Shown piece by piece: positions 48,597-60,083 of a stretch of DNA of 64,000 nt. Both the position numbers and the translations under genes were made by a program. Positions within the stretch are counted from its first letter, which is position 1. Every line of letters starts with the position of its first letter. Location: the NCBI GenBank assembly GCA_030549495.1, contig JAUIRK010000896.1, positions 1,268,501 to 1,332,500 on the forward strand, given 5' to 3'. Origin of the DNA: Nectonema munidae. Its lineage: Eukaryota; Nematomorpha; Nectonematoida; Nectonematidae. The notes under the pieces were generated by a model. That model had not been told where the DNA came from. It made no database searches and was given only the letters and a program-made list of their open reading frames with translations.

Positions 48597-49175
48597 TGGT
48601 CCATGTGGACCCCCAAGGGGTCCTCAATATTTTTAGAGGGATTCATATAAGAATATTTCAATTTTGGGGTCCATCAAATTTTGCAAAGGATCCATATTAA
48701 AAAAATGTAAAAGTTTATTGAAAAAAAATCTTTTGTTGAGGAAAAGTATATTATGGTAAGAAACTTACTTAATTCTTAATTTGAATTCAAAAAATCGAAA
48801 TCGACTAAATGTTATTGATAGATGAGTTTTAAGATTGTCATCGACTTTATTTCAGCCTGACATCTCATTTAGCTTCATTCAAGGGATCAAGTTTAACTCT
48901 CCCACTAAACAATATATTTTTTCGCATAAAAATTGCCAATTTTTTGACTTTTTTTTATAAAATTTTATTAATTTTTATAAGATAAGTATTTAATTGAGTA
49001 TAAACAATTAAAAAATAGTGATTAAGTACTGCCTACTTATTCTTATATTTTTAATAAATAAAACCACCTAAAAATTACAATTGGTAGCAATAAAAAATAA
49101 GGGGTCCACAAAAAAATTTCCACTTCGAAAATGGTCCATATTCAGAAAAAGTTTCAGAATCAGTAATTTAGCGTG
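48597..49175. mobile_element. Decayed hAT-like element
   Basis: gtggtccatgtggaccccca at the left and ggggtccaca...atggtccat...agaaaaagtttcagaatcag at the right have the same gtccac/tggtcc style as the neighbouring MITE at 48002. The termini are too decayed to place exactly and no target duplication was found. Confidence 0.35.
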
Positions 49176-49453
49176 CTATGTAATTTTAACCATTTCATAA
49201 AAGTTATTTATTTTTTTGAGTGACAGGATAATATCTATAATAGTTTCATCGCTATCAATAAATCTTCTTCTTCTCAAATCGTTTATTCGTTCCTATCAAA
49301 CTCTTTGCGGACCCGAATTTTGAAGAGTATAATTGTCTGCTTTCTTTTTCAATGAAATTTTGTATATTTAAAGCAGACCACTTTCATTTCTTGTTACACT
49401 GGTCTTATAATTGCGTTAAACATCGGTGGTTGAGTGACAAGGGTCTTCTAGGG

Positions 49454-49797
49454 CAGTGTTGTCCAAACATCAGCATTTTTGCATCTTTTGAATCAGAATA
49501 ATATAAATCAAGACATCATTAAAGACTTCTGTCAACCATGAAGTCCAAGACTCTACATTAATTATTGGATATACTCCTCTTAATACATTTTAAACATATT
49601 TTATAACAAATGTTCAAGTTTTATATGAAGATATTATATACTTTACAGATGTATGAAATAATTTTTTCTTTTTATTTAACAGTAGTTGACTATACTTTTA
49701 CAATAAATGATAATAGTAAATTATTTAAAAAATTAATGCAGCTCGAAGTCCAATTTTTAATGTGTGGTCCGCGCAAAAAAAAGTTTGGAAAACGCTG
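49454..49797. mobile_element. hAT-type MITE
   Basis: The left end CAGTGTTGTCCAAAC pairs with the right end GTTTGGAAAACGCTG (complement CAGCGTTTTCCAAAC, two mismatches). The subterminal gtgtggtccgcgc is hAT-like. Flanks (ttctaggg / taatctag) do not form a clear duplication. No coding content. Confidence 0.65.
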
Positions 49798-49807
49798 TAA
49801 TCTAGCA

Positions 49808-49880
49808 CAGCGTTTTTCAAACTTTTTTTACTGTGACCCAAAGCAAGAACCACAGTTTGCACCGCAACCCTTAATACATA
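49808..49880. mobile_element. Adjoining hAT terminus, head-to-head
   Basis: CAGCGTTTTTCAAACTTTTT, then ttactgtgaccc and accgcaaccc, is a second hAT-type left end, ten bases after the previous element. It is the near-mirror image of that element's right end. The far end could not be fixed; a candidate gggttcacaactg lies at about 50490-50503, but the flanks do not match. Confidence 0.5.
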
Positions 49881-50459
49881 GTTGTAATAAGACAAACTCT
49901 GATCTGATCACTACGTTCAATTATTTAGCATCGACTATTTATATGTCCTTTCTTTGTTAATTGTTAAAATTTTTAACAAATTATTTAAAAAAATATCACC
50001 ATGATAGGTTTTTATAAGTCTTAACGCCATTTAGGAGCAATTTAGCACTAGACAGTGTTTGCAGTGTTGTGAAGATGTCTCATTTTAGAGGATAAGACTT
50101 TTCGCACTAGAACACCATCGTTCAGTGCTTCAATGACTGTCTGTTTCTGAAAAGTTTTGGTGGCTTTAAAACTTTTAAGAACATGTTATTGTGATGATTT
50201 TTAAAATATAAAAGGGAATAATCTGAAGCTAACGACGGAAATGTATAAATACATTTGTTTAAATAATATAATCATTATTATTTTTGCTTAAGTGAACAAA
50301 AAATAGTCTGCCTTAATTTTTAGCGCTTTTGTGCAAACATGATCCAAGAGAAAGTTTTTTTGAAATTCTTTTTTCTCACTTCAGTTAATTTATAAGATGA
50401 TTTATTCACGTGAAAGACATTGAAAAAAATTAATTTTGGAAAATCTCTAATTAATCATG

Positions 50460-50503
50460 GGGTCATTGAAACCTATTGCAACTTTATTTTGGGTTCACAA
50501 CTG
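50460..50503. other. 44-bp insert bounded by TAATCATG direct repeats
   Basis: TAATCATG occurs at 50452-50459 and again at 50504-50511, flanking gggtcatt...gggttcacaactg. The outline is that of a hAT insertion reduced to its ends by internal deletion, but 8-bp matches in AT-rich DNA can be chance. The rest of 49881-51300 is AT-rich with no supported gene; a 150-codon frame at 50821-51273 is lysine/isoleucine-rich and lacks any recognised domain. Confidence 0.3.
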
Positions 50504-51399
50504 TAATCATGATCATTTTTTTAATTAAATGGCATATCAATGATCTAAATCCGTAAAGAAGATAATTGAGTTAATGCCTTATTTTTTCGGCATAAATACA
50601 CCAAAATGAAAATATGTTTCTTTTTCGTGATTTGAGTCTGAAATATATTATGAGATAAATTGACCCGTTCAAAATTTTATTTCCGTTCTAAAACATCACT
50701 ATTTTATTCATTATATAAATTTACATTTTCTTGCTAATAATTGAAATAGGAATGAAAATAATTATATCCATTGATCATGCTAGAATACTATTATCGTAAT
50801 CACCATGTACATTATACAGCATGAAATATCGTATCATTTGTGAAAAAAAAGAAACATATTGGAGTGTTTATTTGTTCTATGTATGTGAAATTTGTCATAA
50901 CAGCAGGAATTTTTTTGAAATATATCTTTTGCCATTACAATTTATTTTAAAAATCGTTTTTTCAAAAGAAAAAAAAAACTTTCAAAAAATTAATTTAGAA
51001 AAATTTACAGTTTATTATGTCCTTATGGGCCTCATTAAAAAGTTACTTTCGATTGAAATGATCACTGTTGTATTCAATATTAATTACGTGTCAATAGCCG
51101 AAATACGAAAAAAAAAAATTTGGTCTATTTTTGTCCTAACACAAAGCCATCGTTTTCATGAAATTTTATCATCGGAATGTCGTATCATTTGCCAAAGAGA
51201 AAGAAAAGAGAAGAACGTTTATTTTCAAACAGTGGACAGAAAAAAAGGGAAAATAGAAATTAAATCAGGGTGAAATAAGAATATAACATAAATTTGTAAA
51301 TTAACTAATAAAATAAGCATATGGAAGTTTGATCCTCCATATCAAAGCCGCTCGAGGATACAAACCAAAAATACTATGGATTCATAACAAATAACTATG

Positions 51400-53570
51400 A
51401 GTAAAACATTTCAAGGTGTTAAGGACGAGGAAGATCGGATAGATGAAATTCAATGGGAAAATTTATCACAAACAAAGCTTTTTTATAAAAAATAGGGGAT
51501 TCTTTTCACCAACAAAGTCAGTGTTCTGATTGCAAATGTAAGTGATCTTATATGCAAAGAATTGTTTCGATTTTTGGTATTTGTTGAAGGAAAGTGAAAT
51601 ATTGTGTGACTTCCTTGTAGAGGTTTGAAGAGTTTTTGTGTTGCGATTGATGAGCAAGTTGGAAGCAGAAGGCAACAAAAATTTGTGAAATTTATAAGTG
51701 ATTATAACTTATTTAACACGGTAGATGTCCTTGAATTTCAAGTGTTTATGGTGGAAAATTAGTTTGCCTGCATGAGAAACAAATCCTACGTTAAAAACTA
51801 TTCTTAATGCTTTTTTTGGAGACGTAGAAGCGATGTGCAATTAGAGAATATGGCACAACATGAAAACACTCAATTGGAAATGATTGAAAATGCATTTTTG
51901 AATTGTTTGAGAATACCGATGGTGTAAGCAAGTTTATTGGAGATTGCAGTAATGTGTTCATTCCAGAATAAATTACCATTAATTGTCAAACCTAGTAGAT
52001 TGAAAAAAAAATTCACTCATTTTTTGTTGTTCTTTTGTAAGAATATACCATAGTACTGGTTTGTGGATCAAATTGTTAGCTGTAAGCGGGTTAAATATAT
52101 TAACTATACTAACACGCAAATAATCTTTAGTCATATATGAATAATACATATTTACTTATAAATATTACTCGGTAGGATCTGGTGTGAAATTGTATTGAAT
52201 GCTTTTGAGAGGTCTAAAATAAAGAGATAACTTCATTCTAAAGAATTTGTTTATAAAACAAGTTTGTGAATATTCAGTAGAGAAAGAAGAATGAAATCTA
52301 AATTGAAAATTTGAGATTAGATTATTATTATTATTGAATAGATAGCTGTAAATTTGGATTTGTAAGATCTTTTCAAAAACTTTGGAGACAGAGCTTAATA
52401 TTATACTGATTGGCCTGGAATTAGATAGTTTTGGTTTGTTATCTTTCTTTGGAAGGGAGACTATTCTGCTAAGCTTAAATATACTAAGAAAAACAGCCTG
52501 AGACAAAAGATATCAAAAATTAAGAATGTGAAACATGATTTGAAATAATCTTAAGGTCATGTGAAGAAAGACCAAAATAATCAACACGTTTAATGCCTTT
52601 CAAATTCGACAATGCTGGTAAAATGTCTGTGAGGAAAACTTTCCTAAAAAGGAAATTGCTACTTGAACTGTTTAAATATTCTTCAAAAGAATTAGGAATA
52701 GGCTTTGTATTAAAATTATTTTCAGCATTAATAAAAGAAAATTTTACATATAATATTTATAAGATATAAGCGTGTGAGATCGATTTTTAAGAATTAAATG
52801 TATATATTTAAAAGTAGTTTTATAGTCAGGACATATTTTTAATTTACATTCGAAGAAATTCATTTTTAACCCATTAAGTCCCAATGCTCCCATTTGGGAA
52901 CATAAGTAATTTCATCTGTCTGCTTTTTTCAATGACTTTGAATATAAATCATGTGCGTTTTTTAAGATATCATCTGATTTCTATGGTACTTAATGGGTTA
53001 AAGATCTAACAACATGCTTAATTTGATTTCTAAGAGAAGTAAACTTGTTCTTCAATGAAGAATCAATTTTATTTTTTTCCACGTGAAAAAAGTGCATCTC
53101 TTTTTTTAATCATTTTAAACAGTTCGTCTGTAACCCATGGATTATTTTTAGTTATATATTTATCATTTGAAGTAAAGTAAGTTTTAGTAGATTTCTTTCT
53201 AAATTCAAGCATCTTATTTGTAAAAAGATCTAAAAGTAACTTGGGATCTCCCTGAAAATCTTTGGATATTGAAGTCCAATTGAAGGAGCAAACTAAAGTG
53301 GAGTTTTTACTCTCAATAAAATGTGTTTTATCTATTTTGTGTAAGTAGAATTCGGTATTTTTGAGAGATAAATAAAGATAGTGGTCAGAAATAGCTAAAC
53401 TAATAAAAAAAAACTTGGTGAGAAAGTTTATTAGAGGATAAAAAAATTGTCTAGTATTGTTGAACTTGAAGAACGAGTAGAGGTCATGATCGACAGAATA
53501 AAGGACTGGATAAGAGCAAAGATAGAAACGGAGAAAGGTTATTTTTGTTGTAACAGTCAAGTAAGTTATA
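51400..53570 (-). mobile_element. LINE remnant on the minus strand (CR1/Jockey-like), cut by a MITE
   Basis: Read from high to low coordinates: an endonuclease-RT linker at 53560-53069 ending KNNPWVTDELFKMIKKRDAL; then, beyond the MITE, the RT start at 52506-52165 with FKLSRIVSLPKKDNKPK, SNSRPISIILSSVSKVFEKI and LISNFQF; then LLGLTINGNLFWNEHI and ISNKLAYTIGILKQF near 52000-51880; and a C-terminal tail at 51678-51466. The YADD part is not readable and the RT is internally deleted. Multiple frameshifts and stops make this an old copy. Its 3' end lies near 51300-51400. Confidence 0.8.
52870..52997. mobile_element. piggyBac-type MITE, copy E, inside the LINE
   Basis: CCCATTAAGTCCC...ACTTAATGGG, 128 bp, with perfect TTAA on both sides (52866-52869 and 52998-53001). 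The internal part is nearly identical to copy A (aacataagtaatttcatct, gactttgaatataaatcat). It interrupts the minus-strand LINE, so it is younger. Confidence 0.9.
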
Positions 53571-53632
53571 GTTGGAATCCCGCAATAATGGATGAAACTG
53601 AATTATGAATAAAGCTAGACCATCGTGCAAAG

Positions 53633-53784
53633 GGGCGTGAGTAAGGTTGGTTAGATACTGGGTTTCGAAAACTCAGAATCTTGGTTTCGATCCCGCATCA
53701 AGCCTACTTTCCTCATATTTCGATACAAACAGCGCAAGTGTGCCTTTTCGATGAAAACACCGCACAATACCTTTACCTTTATGT
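53633..53784 (+). repeat. tRNA-derived SINE, family 1, copy 3
   Basis: Plus-strand copy with gtaaggttggttagatactg (A-box region), cttggtttcgatcccgc (B box), body catatttcgatacaaacagc, then gcaagtgtgccttttcgatg, and tail caatacctttacctttatg. It is the most complete copy here and shows the family's tail as tacctt repeats. It lies just beyond the 5' side of the minus-strand LINE. Confidence 0.82.
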
Positions 53785-54679
53785 ATTAATTTATGCGTAG
53801 GAAAAATTAATAAGAAGGTAAAATATAATCACTAAAATGATTGTGATCAATCGTTTTGTATAGACAAAAACAAGTATAAGTTTTATTTTAGCTGTATTAA
53901 AAATACTATACTCGCATCAAAATGAAAAGAAAGTTTTAAAGTTACCTTGAATTTATCAAATTCTTGGTGTAAAGAATTGTTAGAGTTGGATTTATCAAAA
54001 GTATACTCATTCATCAATAACGATACATCTTTTAGCATAATTTAGTTCATTTTGAATGAGAACCCTTTTTAGGGCAATCTATACTTTTATGAGAAAGTGA
54101 ACGGAATTAACATTGAGTATTATTATTTTTACAAAGGAAGGTGTGTGCCCAAGCAAGCAATAGTTTGAACATGTTTATATGGGTACACTTTACATTGATG
54201 AAAAGCAAAGAAAACAAGATTGATGGCGAGACTTTGAATATAAGTAATATAGGGTGTTTTATTATTACAAGATTTTAAAAAGGGGATCTTGGAACGTGAC
54301 CCCATTGTCAGCTAACTCTTGCAGCCAGTGATTCTTTGAAAGAAGAGAAAAACCACATTCTTATCATTTCCTTCAGAAGAAATATTAAGAGAAGTTTTTT
54401 GATTCAGAATTAAGAAATTTTAAAGAGAATATGCACAAGATTTTTAACAGGAATACTTTTCAAAACTTGTTTAAATGACTTTTTTATTTCTTCTTTTTCA
54501 TTTTTGTAGAAATAAAAATATCATTTTTGCAAAAAGGAGCTTCTTGAACAATTTGAGAATAAGTTTTAGATTTCTTAAAAGATTGAATTGAGAAGGAATT
54601 TGGAGAGATCTTGCCAAAGTTTCACATAAGAGCTTATTTGATTTACTTTTAATGCAATCTGTCAATATCAGTAATAGTA

Positions 54680-54807
54680 TATATATGTAATAGTATTATG
54701 GATACATAAACAATTTTACCTTCGTCTGCTTTTTCAAATAGTTTTGTATATGAATATTCTGCTTTTTAATAAATATCGTCTGATTTTTCTGGTAATAATT
54801 AATTAAA
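54680..54807. mobile_element. piggyBac-type MITE, copy F (decayed)
   Basis: ttaccttcgtctgctttttc, gttttgtatatgaat, tctgctttttaata and atatcgtctgatttttctgg match the internal part of copies A and E. The termini have lost their CCC/GGG ends and only taattaattaa remains on the right. Oldest visible copy. Confidence 0.55.
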
Positions 54808-57748
54808 GGAAGGCACAAATAAAAAATTTATCAATGACATCATTGAAGTCTTCATATAGGCCATGGCATTCCTTAGCAAAATCAATTTTTGCATAAGAAA
54901 CAAGGGACCATATTTTACAATTGTCTTTACAGCAGTTTGATCAAGACCAAGAATTAAAGTCGCTTTGAGTTTGATTCGTAATAGATTTGGAGCGTTTCAT
55001 GTACAAATCAATATAAATAATAAAACGTGATTAGAAAAACGTTCAAATTCGATAGAAATAGCGCTTTAAGATTAGCATTCATTTTTTTCTTTAAAATAAT
55101 AGGAAATTAAGGCCATTTTAAAGTTAGATAAAAAAAAATTAGTGAAATCCAAAATTTGGGAAAATATGAAGAAAAAATAGTTTTTCTGTCAATTTATTTA
55201 AATTTTGTTTTATGGGTATGTATCATACTCTCAATAAGTGTACAAAGTTTCATTAAAAATTCCAATTAAAAGAGAGGATTTTTCAGTCAGATGTTTTACC
55301 TCACTGAAAGTGAATTTACTACTAAAATATCAAGAATAGTAACGTTATGCATTGTTACAGTAACCATTTAAAGTAGTTACTGTAACCACTTTTTGTTTTC
55401 AGTGAAGTTTAAAATCAAGTTGTCTGAATTCTTACATTTTTACCCGCAAAGATAATTATGAAAAAATTTGTTTGTTCAAATTGTATAGTTGATTACTCCA
55501 AACCAAAAATTCATTTGATTTTTCATTCAATAGTGAACTTTTTCTATTTTTTGAACATTTTGCTAGAGAACTTATTAAATTGAGAAGTAAACTAAAGTTT
55601 TGTCAATGTTTTTCATCATAAAGACAATAATTATTAATTTGATCATAAAAATATTATTTTATATGTCTCCTTCAATAAGTTTTTTTGGAAAAAAGATTGG
55701 AAGAAAGGACCCTCAGTTTTAAAAAAATGAACAAAAAATTCGAACCTCTCTTTAAATAGCCAAGCAATTACTCTCTCAAACAACCTTTCGAAATCAGTGT
55801 ATAATAAAAGAAAAATCACACCTGTCTATTATGTCAGCCTAGAGATAAAACTTAGCCAAGTTTCTTGAAAAAAATAAGTAGTAATATTACAAGGAGGATA
55901 GTAAAAAAAAGTAAAACGAAATCCTTATTTCTTTTTCTTTAAAGGGTATATAAGTTGTAAGATTAAAATTTGAAGAATTTGAGCTATAAACATGGTCTTT
56001 TTGATGTAGTAGGAAAAGAGTTTTAAACTTACTATGATATCATTAATTTAAGTAGTAAAATGAATAAGCTAGAAAGAATTTAAAATAGAAAAAAATTTAA
56101 AATTAGACGAAAAGCAAAATAGGGAAAATTGGAAACGTACAATTGAATGAATATTTATTCATAGTTGTAAAACCGGCTAGACTCTAGCTTGCTTGGTTTT
56201 TCAGTAGCCGTAAACCGATTATATTATTTAATTGCTAAAATTAGCCATAGTAATGGCTATTACTTTATATAGTAGAATCCGCTTGCATTTCATAAACTCA
56301 CTAAAATCTCGAAATTCATGAAATGCATAGGAATTCGAGGAATTCCGTTAAACAGGACGAATTCCCTAATATTTTCCGAAATTTGATGAAATCTTTGGTT
56401 TTCTAGAATATAAAAGTTCAATTTTAGGAACAATTTTTGTTCCAGATCTTCCCATTGTCGCTTCTTATTGATTTGTTTTATACTCTCTTATAATCGAGAA
56501 TCTATTAAAAAACTTTTTAAAAGATCAAAACATCCTTCTCATAGCCTTCTCATAAAAGGTCCCAACTTTTGTTTGCGTTTTATTCAAGAACAAAATTTTC
56601 TTTCCTATATAGAATAAATGTTTTGAATTATGCTTTAGATTTAAGGTACTTTGCGTTTAAAATGATAGAGAACATTTTTCTCTTATTTCACCCGTTTTTA
56701 TACTAAATATGAAAAGCAGAATACTATTTCCTTGCCTATGCTAGCTTACATAATCTATTTATGATTTAAAATTCCATGTTTACGATTCAAAACGTTTAAC
56801 CATATAAATAAAGTATCAAAAATAATATGTCATTTTAAAGATTTTATAACACAGTAAAAATATTAGAATGATTCTATTATGAATAATAGTTGTGGTTCTT
56901 TGAATATGAAAATCGTCTTCATTCTTATTCCTTTGTAGTCAGCCAGTGGACAGGTTTAGTGCCAAAGAAGTATCTAAAAATATATAAAAAGTTACAAAAT
57001 TTTAAACACTTATGTGATATTTTTTCCAAACTCTAAAACTTTTGCGAAACGTAACTGGATCAATTAGAGAACATGCACATAGATAGATTTTATTGGAAAG
57101 TATGTAATTACGTTTAATTCAATAAAAGAATACGAACGCGCGTTTTTTTCAATTACCCTTTAACTTTTTGAGGCATTGCGAATATTGCTGAATCACTGAT
57201 AAAACAGAAATAAAGTATAGATTTTAACTTCACGTTGATTCAATACTTTCTTATGACAATTTACTTTTTATTATATTTTTTTTTCTTTTAAAAACGAAGT
57301 CGAAGAGAAAAAACTTTTACAATAAAAATTAAAATATTAGGCTTTTATTTATTGTAAATCTTTAGAGGGTCAAATAAATTGAACATATTTTCAAATTTAG
57401 GCATAAAGACACTTCTAAAAATCTATTTGATTGATCATACTAAAAAACAAGAAATTTGAGGCAAGCATGAAATTAGGTGAAAATAACTAAATCAAATACG
57501 CTGATTTCATTTCTGGTATTTGTTTTCGCTAATCTCATCAGGTTCCAGAGATATAACCCAAACTTACATGAAAGGTTTACATATATTTTTTGCTATAAGT
57601 TTGCCGGAGTATTTTTAATTAGTAAGCGTTATGAAGTAAGTAAAGTGAGAAAATATTTTTTTATTTTAAATTTTGTATTTTTTATGATTTAGACTATTTT
57701 TTTATTTCAAAATGTATATAATGAATGGTATTTTGACATGATTTTATA
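54808..57748. other. AT-rich stretch without recognisable genes
   Basis: No coding region is supported. A gttactgtaacca-type motif occurs twice at 55350-55395. About 56269-56360 (tagaatccgcttgcatttca, then aggaattcgaggaattccg) resembles a decayed Tigger-like terminus. The rest is low-complexity. Confidence 0.45.
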
Positions 57749-59340
57749 ATGAACTATACAATAACTCCTTTACTGAAAGCAGCTTACTTTAGTTATTTTG
57801 GTTGTAGAATAGAAGACCAAGATAAACCTTGGGCTCCAAACGTTTCTCGCAAATCATGTTACAACGCCCTGACTGCCTGGCTTAATGGTAGAAAGTCATC
57901 TTTCAAGTTTGCCATTCCAATGATCTTGAGAGTTCCGACAAGCCATGCCAATGATTGTTATTTCTGCCTCACTAAAATCAAAGGTTTCAAACATGCATCC
58001 AGAACAAAAATTGTGTATCAGAATCTTCCGTCAACTATCAGATCTGTTTATAATTCTGATGATTACCCAGTACCTGAACAACCCCAAAACAAGGACATAT
58101 TCTTATCGGAGAAGGAGGCGAATTCTGCAGAATCAAACTCTTCCAGAATAAGCACTTCACCCTATATGAATGAAGTAGACTATGAACCAACAGTTTTTTC
58201 ACAGAGTGAGCTAAATGATCTCGTACGCGACCTTTATCTCACGAAAGAACAAGCCGATTTGTTGGTTTCAAGACTCAAACAACATAATTTGGTTGAAAAG
58301 GAGGTGAGGATCATAAAGTACAGAAAGCGTAATGCCGAACTATCTTCTTATTTTGCGTGCAAAAACCGTTTTTGTTATTGTTGCAACGTTCCAGAATTAT
58401 ACAACTGCTTCGGCTTTCAACATGAGCCATCAGAATGGAGACTCTTTATAGATTCCTCCAAAAAGAGTCTAAAGGCTGTTTTACTCCATAACGGCAATAA
58501 ATACACAAGTGTCTCGGTTGCTTACTCAACTCACCTGAAGGAGTCTTATGACATATGACAATATGAAGCTCCTTCTTGAAGCAGTTAGATACTCCCAACA
58601 TCAATGGAGCTTATGTGGCGATTTCAAAGACAGGCTTCCTATTGGGAATGCAAGCAGGCTTCACCAAGTATTGCTGCTTTCTCTGTCTCTGGGACAGTAG
58701 AGCAGTTTCTGAACATTACAAAAAAAGACTGGGATGAGAGAACTTCATTTGAGTTAGGCCAACACAGTGTTAAGGAAACTCCACTGGTCAATATGAATAA
58801 AGCGCTCTTACCTCCTTTACATATCAAGTTGGGCTTGATGAAAAGTTTTGTGAAACCCCTTGATAAAAGTAGTTTTGCTTTTCAACATTTAACTCATTTA
58901 TTTCCGAAATTGACTTCCGCGAAATTGAAGGAGAGCATTTTTATTAGCCCCCAAATTTGTGAAGTGATGAGGTACAATTGTTTTAACGACCTTTTGGGGA
59001 AAAAAGAACTGAGAGCTTTAAATGCTTTTAAATCAGTGTGTAACGGTTTTTTGGGAAATGTACGTGCGCCGGATTACAAAAACCGTATCAATGAATTGCG
59101 TGAAGCATATGAGGATATGGGGTGTCGGATGTCATTGAAAATTCACTTTCTTTATTCTCACCTAGACTTTTTTCCTCCAAACCTAGGAGCAGTCAGTGAT
59201 GGACATGGGGAAAGGTGTCATCAAGACATTAGTAAGATGGAAGTAGATATAAGGGAATAGGATATTTTTGTTGGATGTTAACGTGTGATAATCCTGAAGC
59301 AAAGTTGGAAAGATCGGCTAAAAAGAAACATTTTTGTTTT
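57749..59340 (+). pseudogene. Broken element-type protein of an arthropod repeat family (class unknown)
   Basis: Two long frames, 57749-58558 (269 codons) and 58604-59260 (218 codons), belong to one protein family that I recognise as repeated in arthropod and cnidarian genomes but cannot assign to a named transposon class. Signatures are YFGCRIEDQDKPWAPN and NDCYFCLTKIKG (a cysteine-rich N-terminal part), SELNDLVRDLYLTKEQADLL, WRLFIDSSKKSLKAVLLHNG, LLPPLHIKLGLMKSFVK, then FLGNVRAPDY, GCRMSLKIHFLYSHLDFF and AVSDGHGERCHQDI. IDSSK and HGER-HQD could belong to an RNase-H-like DDE/D fold, which is inference only. The reading is broken in about three places, and family-like sequence continues to about 59340. 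No terminal repeats were found. It is well preserved, so probably fairly young. Confidence 0.7.
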
Positions 59341-60083
59341 TTTCTCAATTTTTTCCGAAACTTATTTCAAATTTGTATTTTTTTAATAATTGAATAACTT
59401 TTATAATTGTGATATGTTAATTACTTCAATGAAAAAAATTCCGATTGTGAAAAAACTCGATGTGCTGAATGAAAACGCATGACAAATTTGAAATCGCCAT
59501 GGTCGAAATAGTATATAAAGTATATTTTCATGCTTTGACTTAGCTATATGGAAACAACATATTTTTATCATTATTAATACTTAAGATCAAAAAATCCTGT
59601 TTGAAATAATCGATTCACGTGCATTCAACTTAAAAAATATGGATTCCGGTAAAAAACAATAAGATAAAAAAAATCCTCTTTGAAAAAATTCGAGTTGATT
59701 CGACTTAAAAAATAAGGATTCTGGTAAAAAAAATAACAAAATATAGAATTTTTTACACAAAAATAAAAAAAAAACATGTTTTATTATATAATTAAAGCTC
59801 AAGATCAAAAAACCGGCTTAAAATAAAAAAATTTAAGAGGATTCAATTTAAAAAATGTTGATTCATGCGGATTCAACTAAAAAGTCATGTCCGTTTAAAT
59901 TCAATTTTTATTCAGAAAACATCTGTCTTGGATATCTATTGGGAAACAGAAGATCTTATATTGAAAAGCATCAATACGCGCGGACGGATATTATTTTTGT
60001 AAGAGAAGCCTGGATAAGTCGATGTCAGCGTTAACAAAATCATTTCCATTCTGCTATTTTATATAGGGTATGGACAAAATTTT
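59341..60083. other. AT-rich spacer with tandem-like ggattc...aaaaaat motifs
   Basis: Between 59585 and 59890 a loose 60-80 bp unit repeats about four times (gattcaacttaaaaaatatg, ggattctggtaaaaaa, gattcaatttaaaaaatgtt, ggattcaactaaaaag). No gene is seen before the 3' end of the second aquaporin-like gene. Confidence 0.5.

Noticed and set aside
50821-51273. 150-codon plus-strand open frame
   Set aside because: Lysine/isoleucine-rich, no recognisable domain, no splice or promoter context; typical of chance frames in AT-rich DNA.
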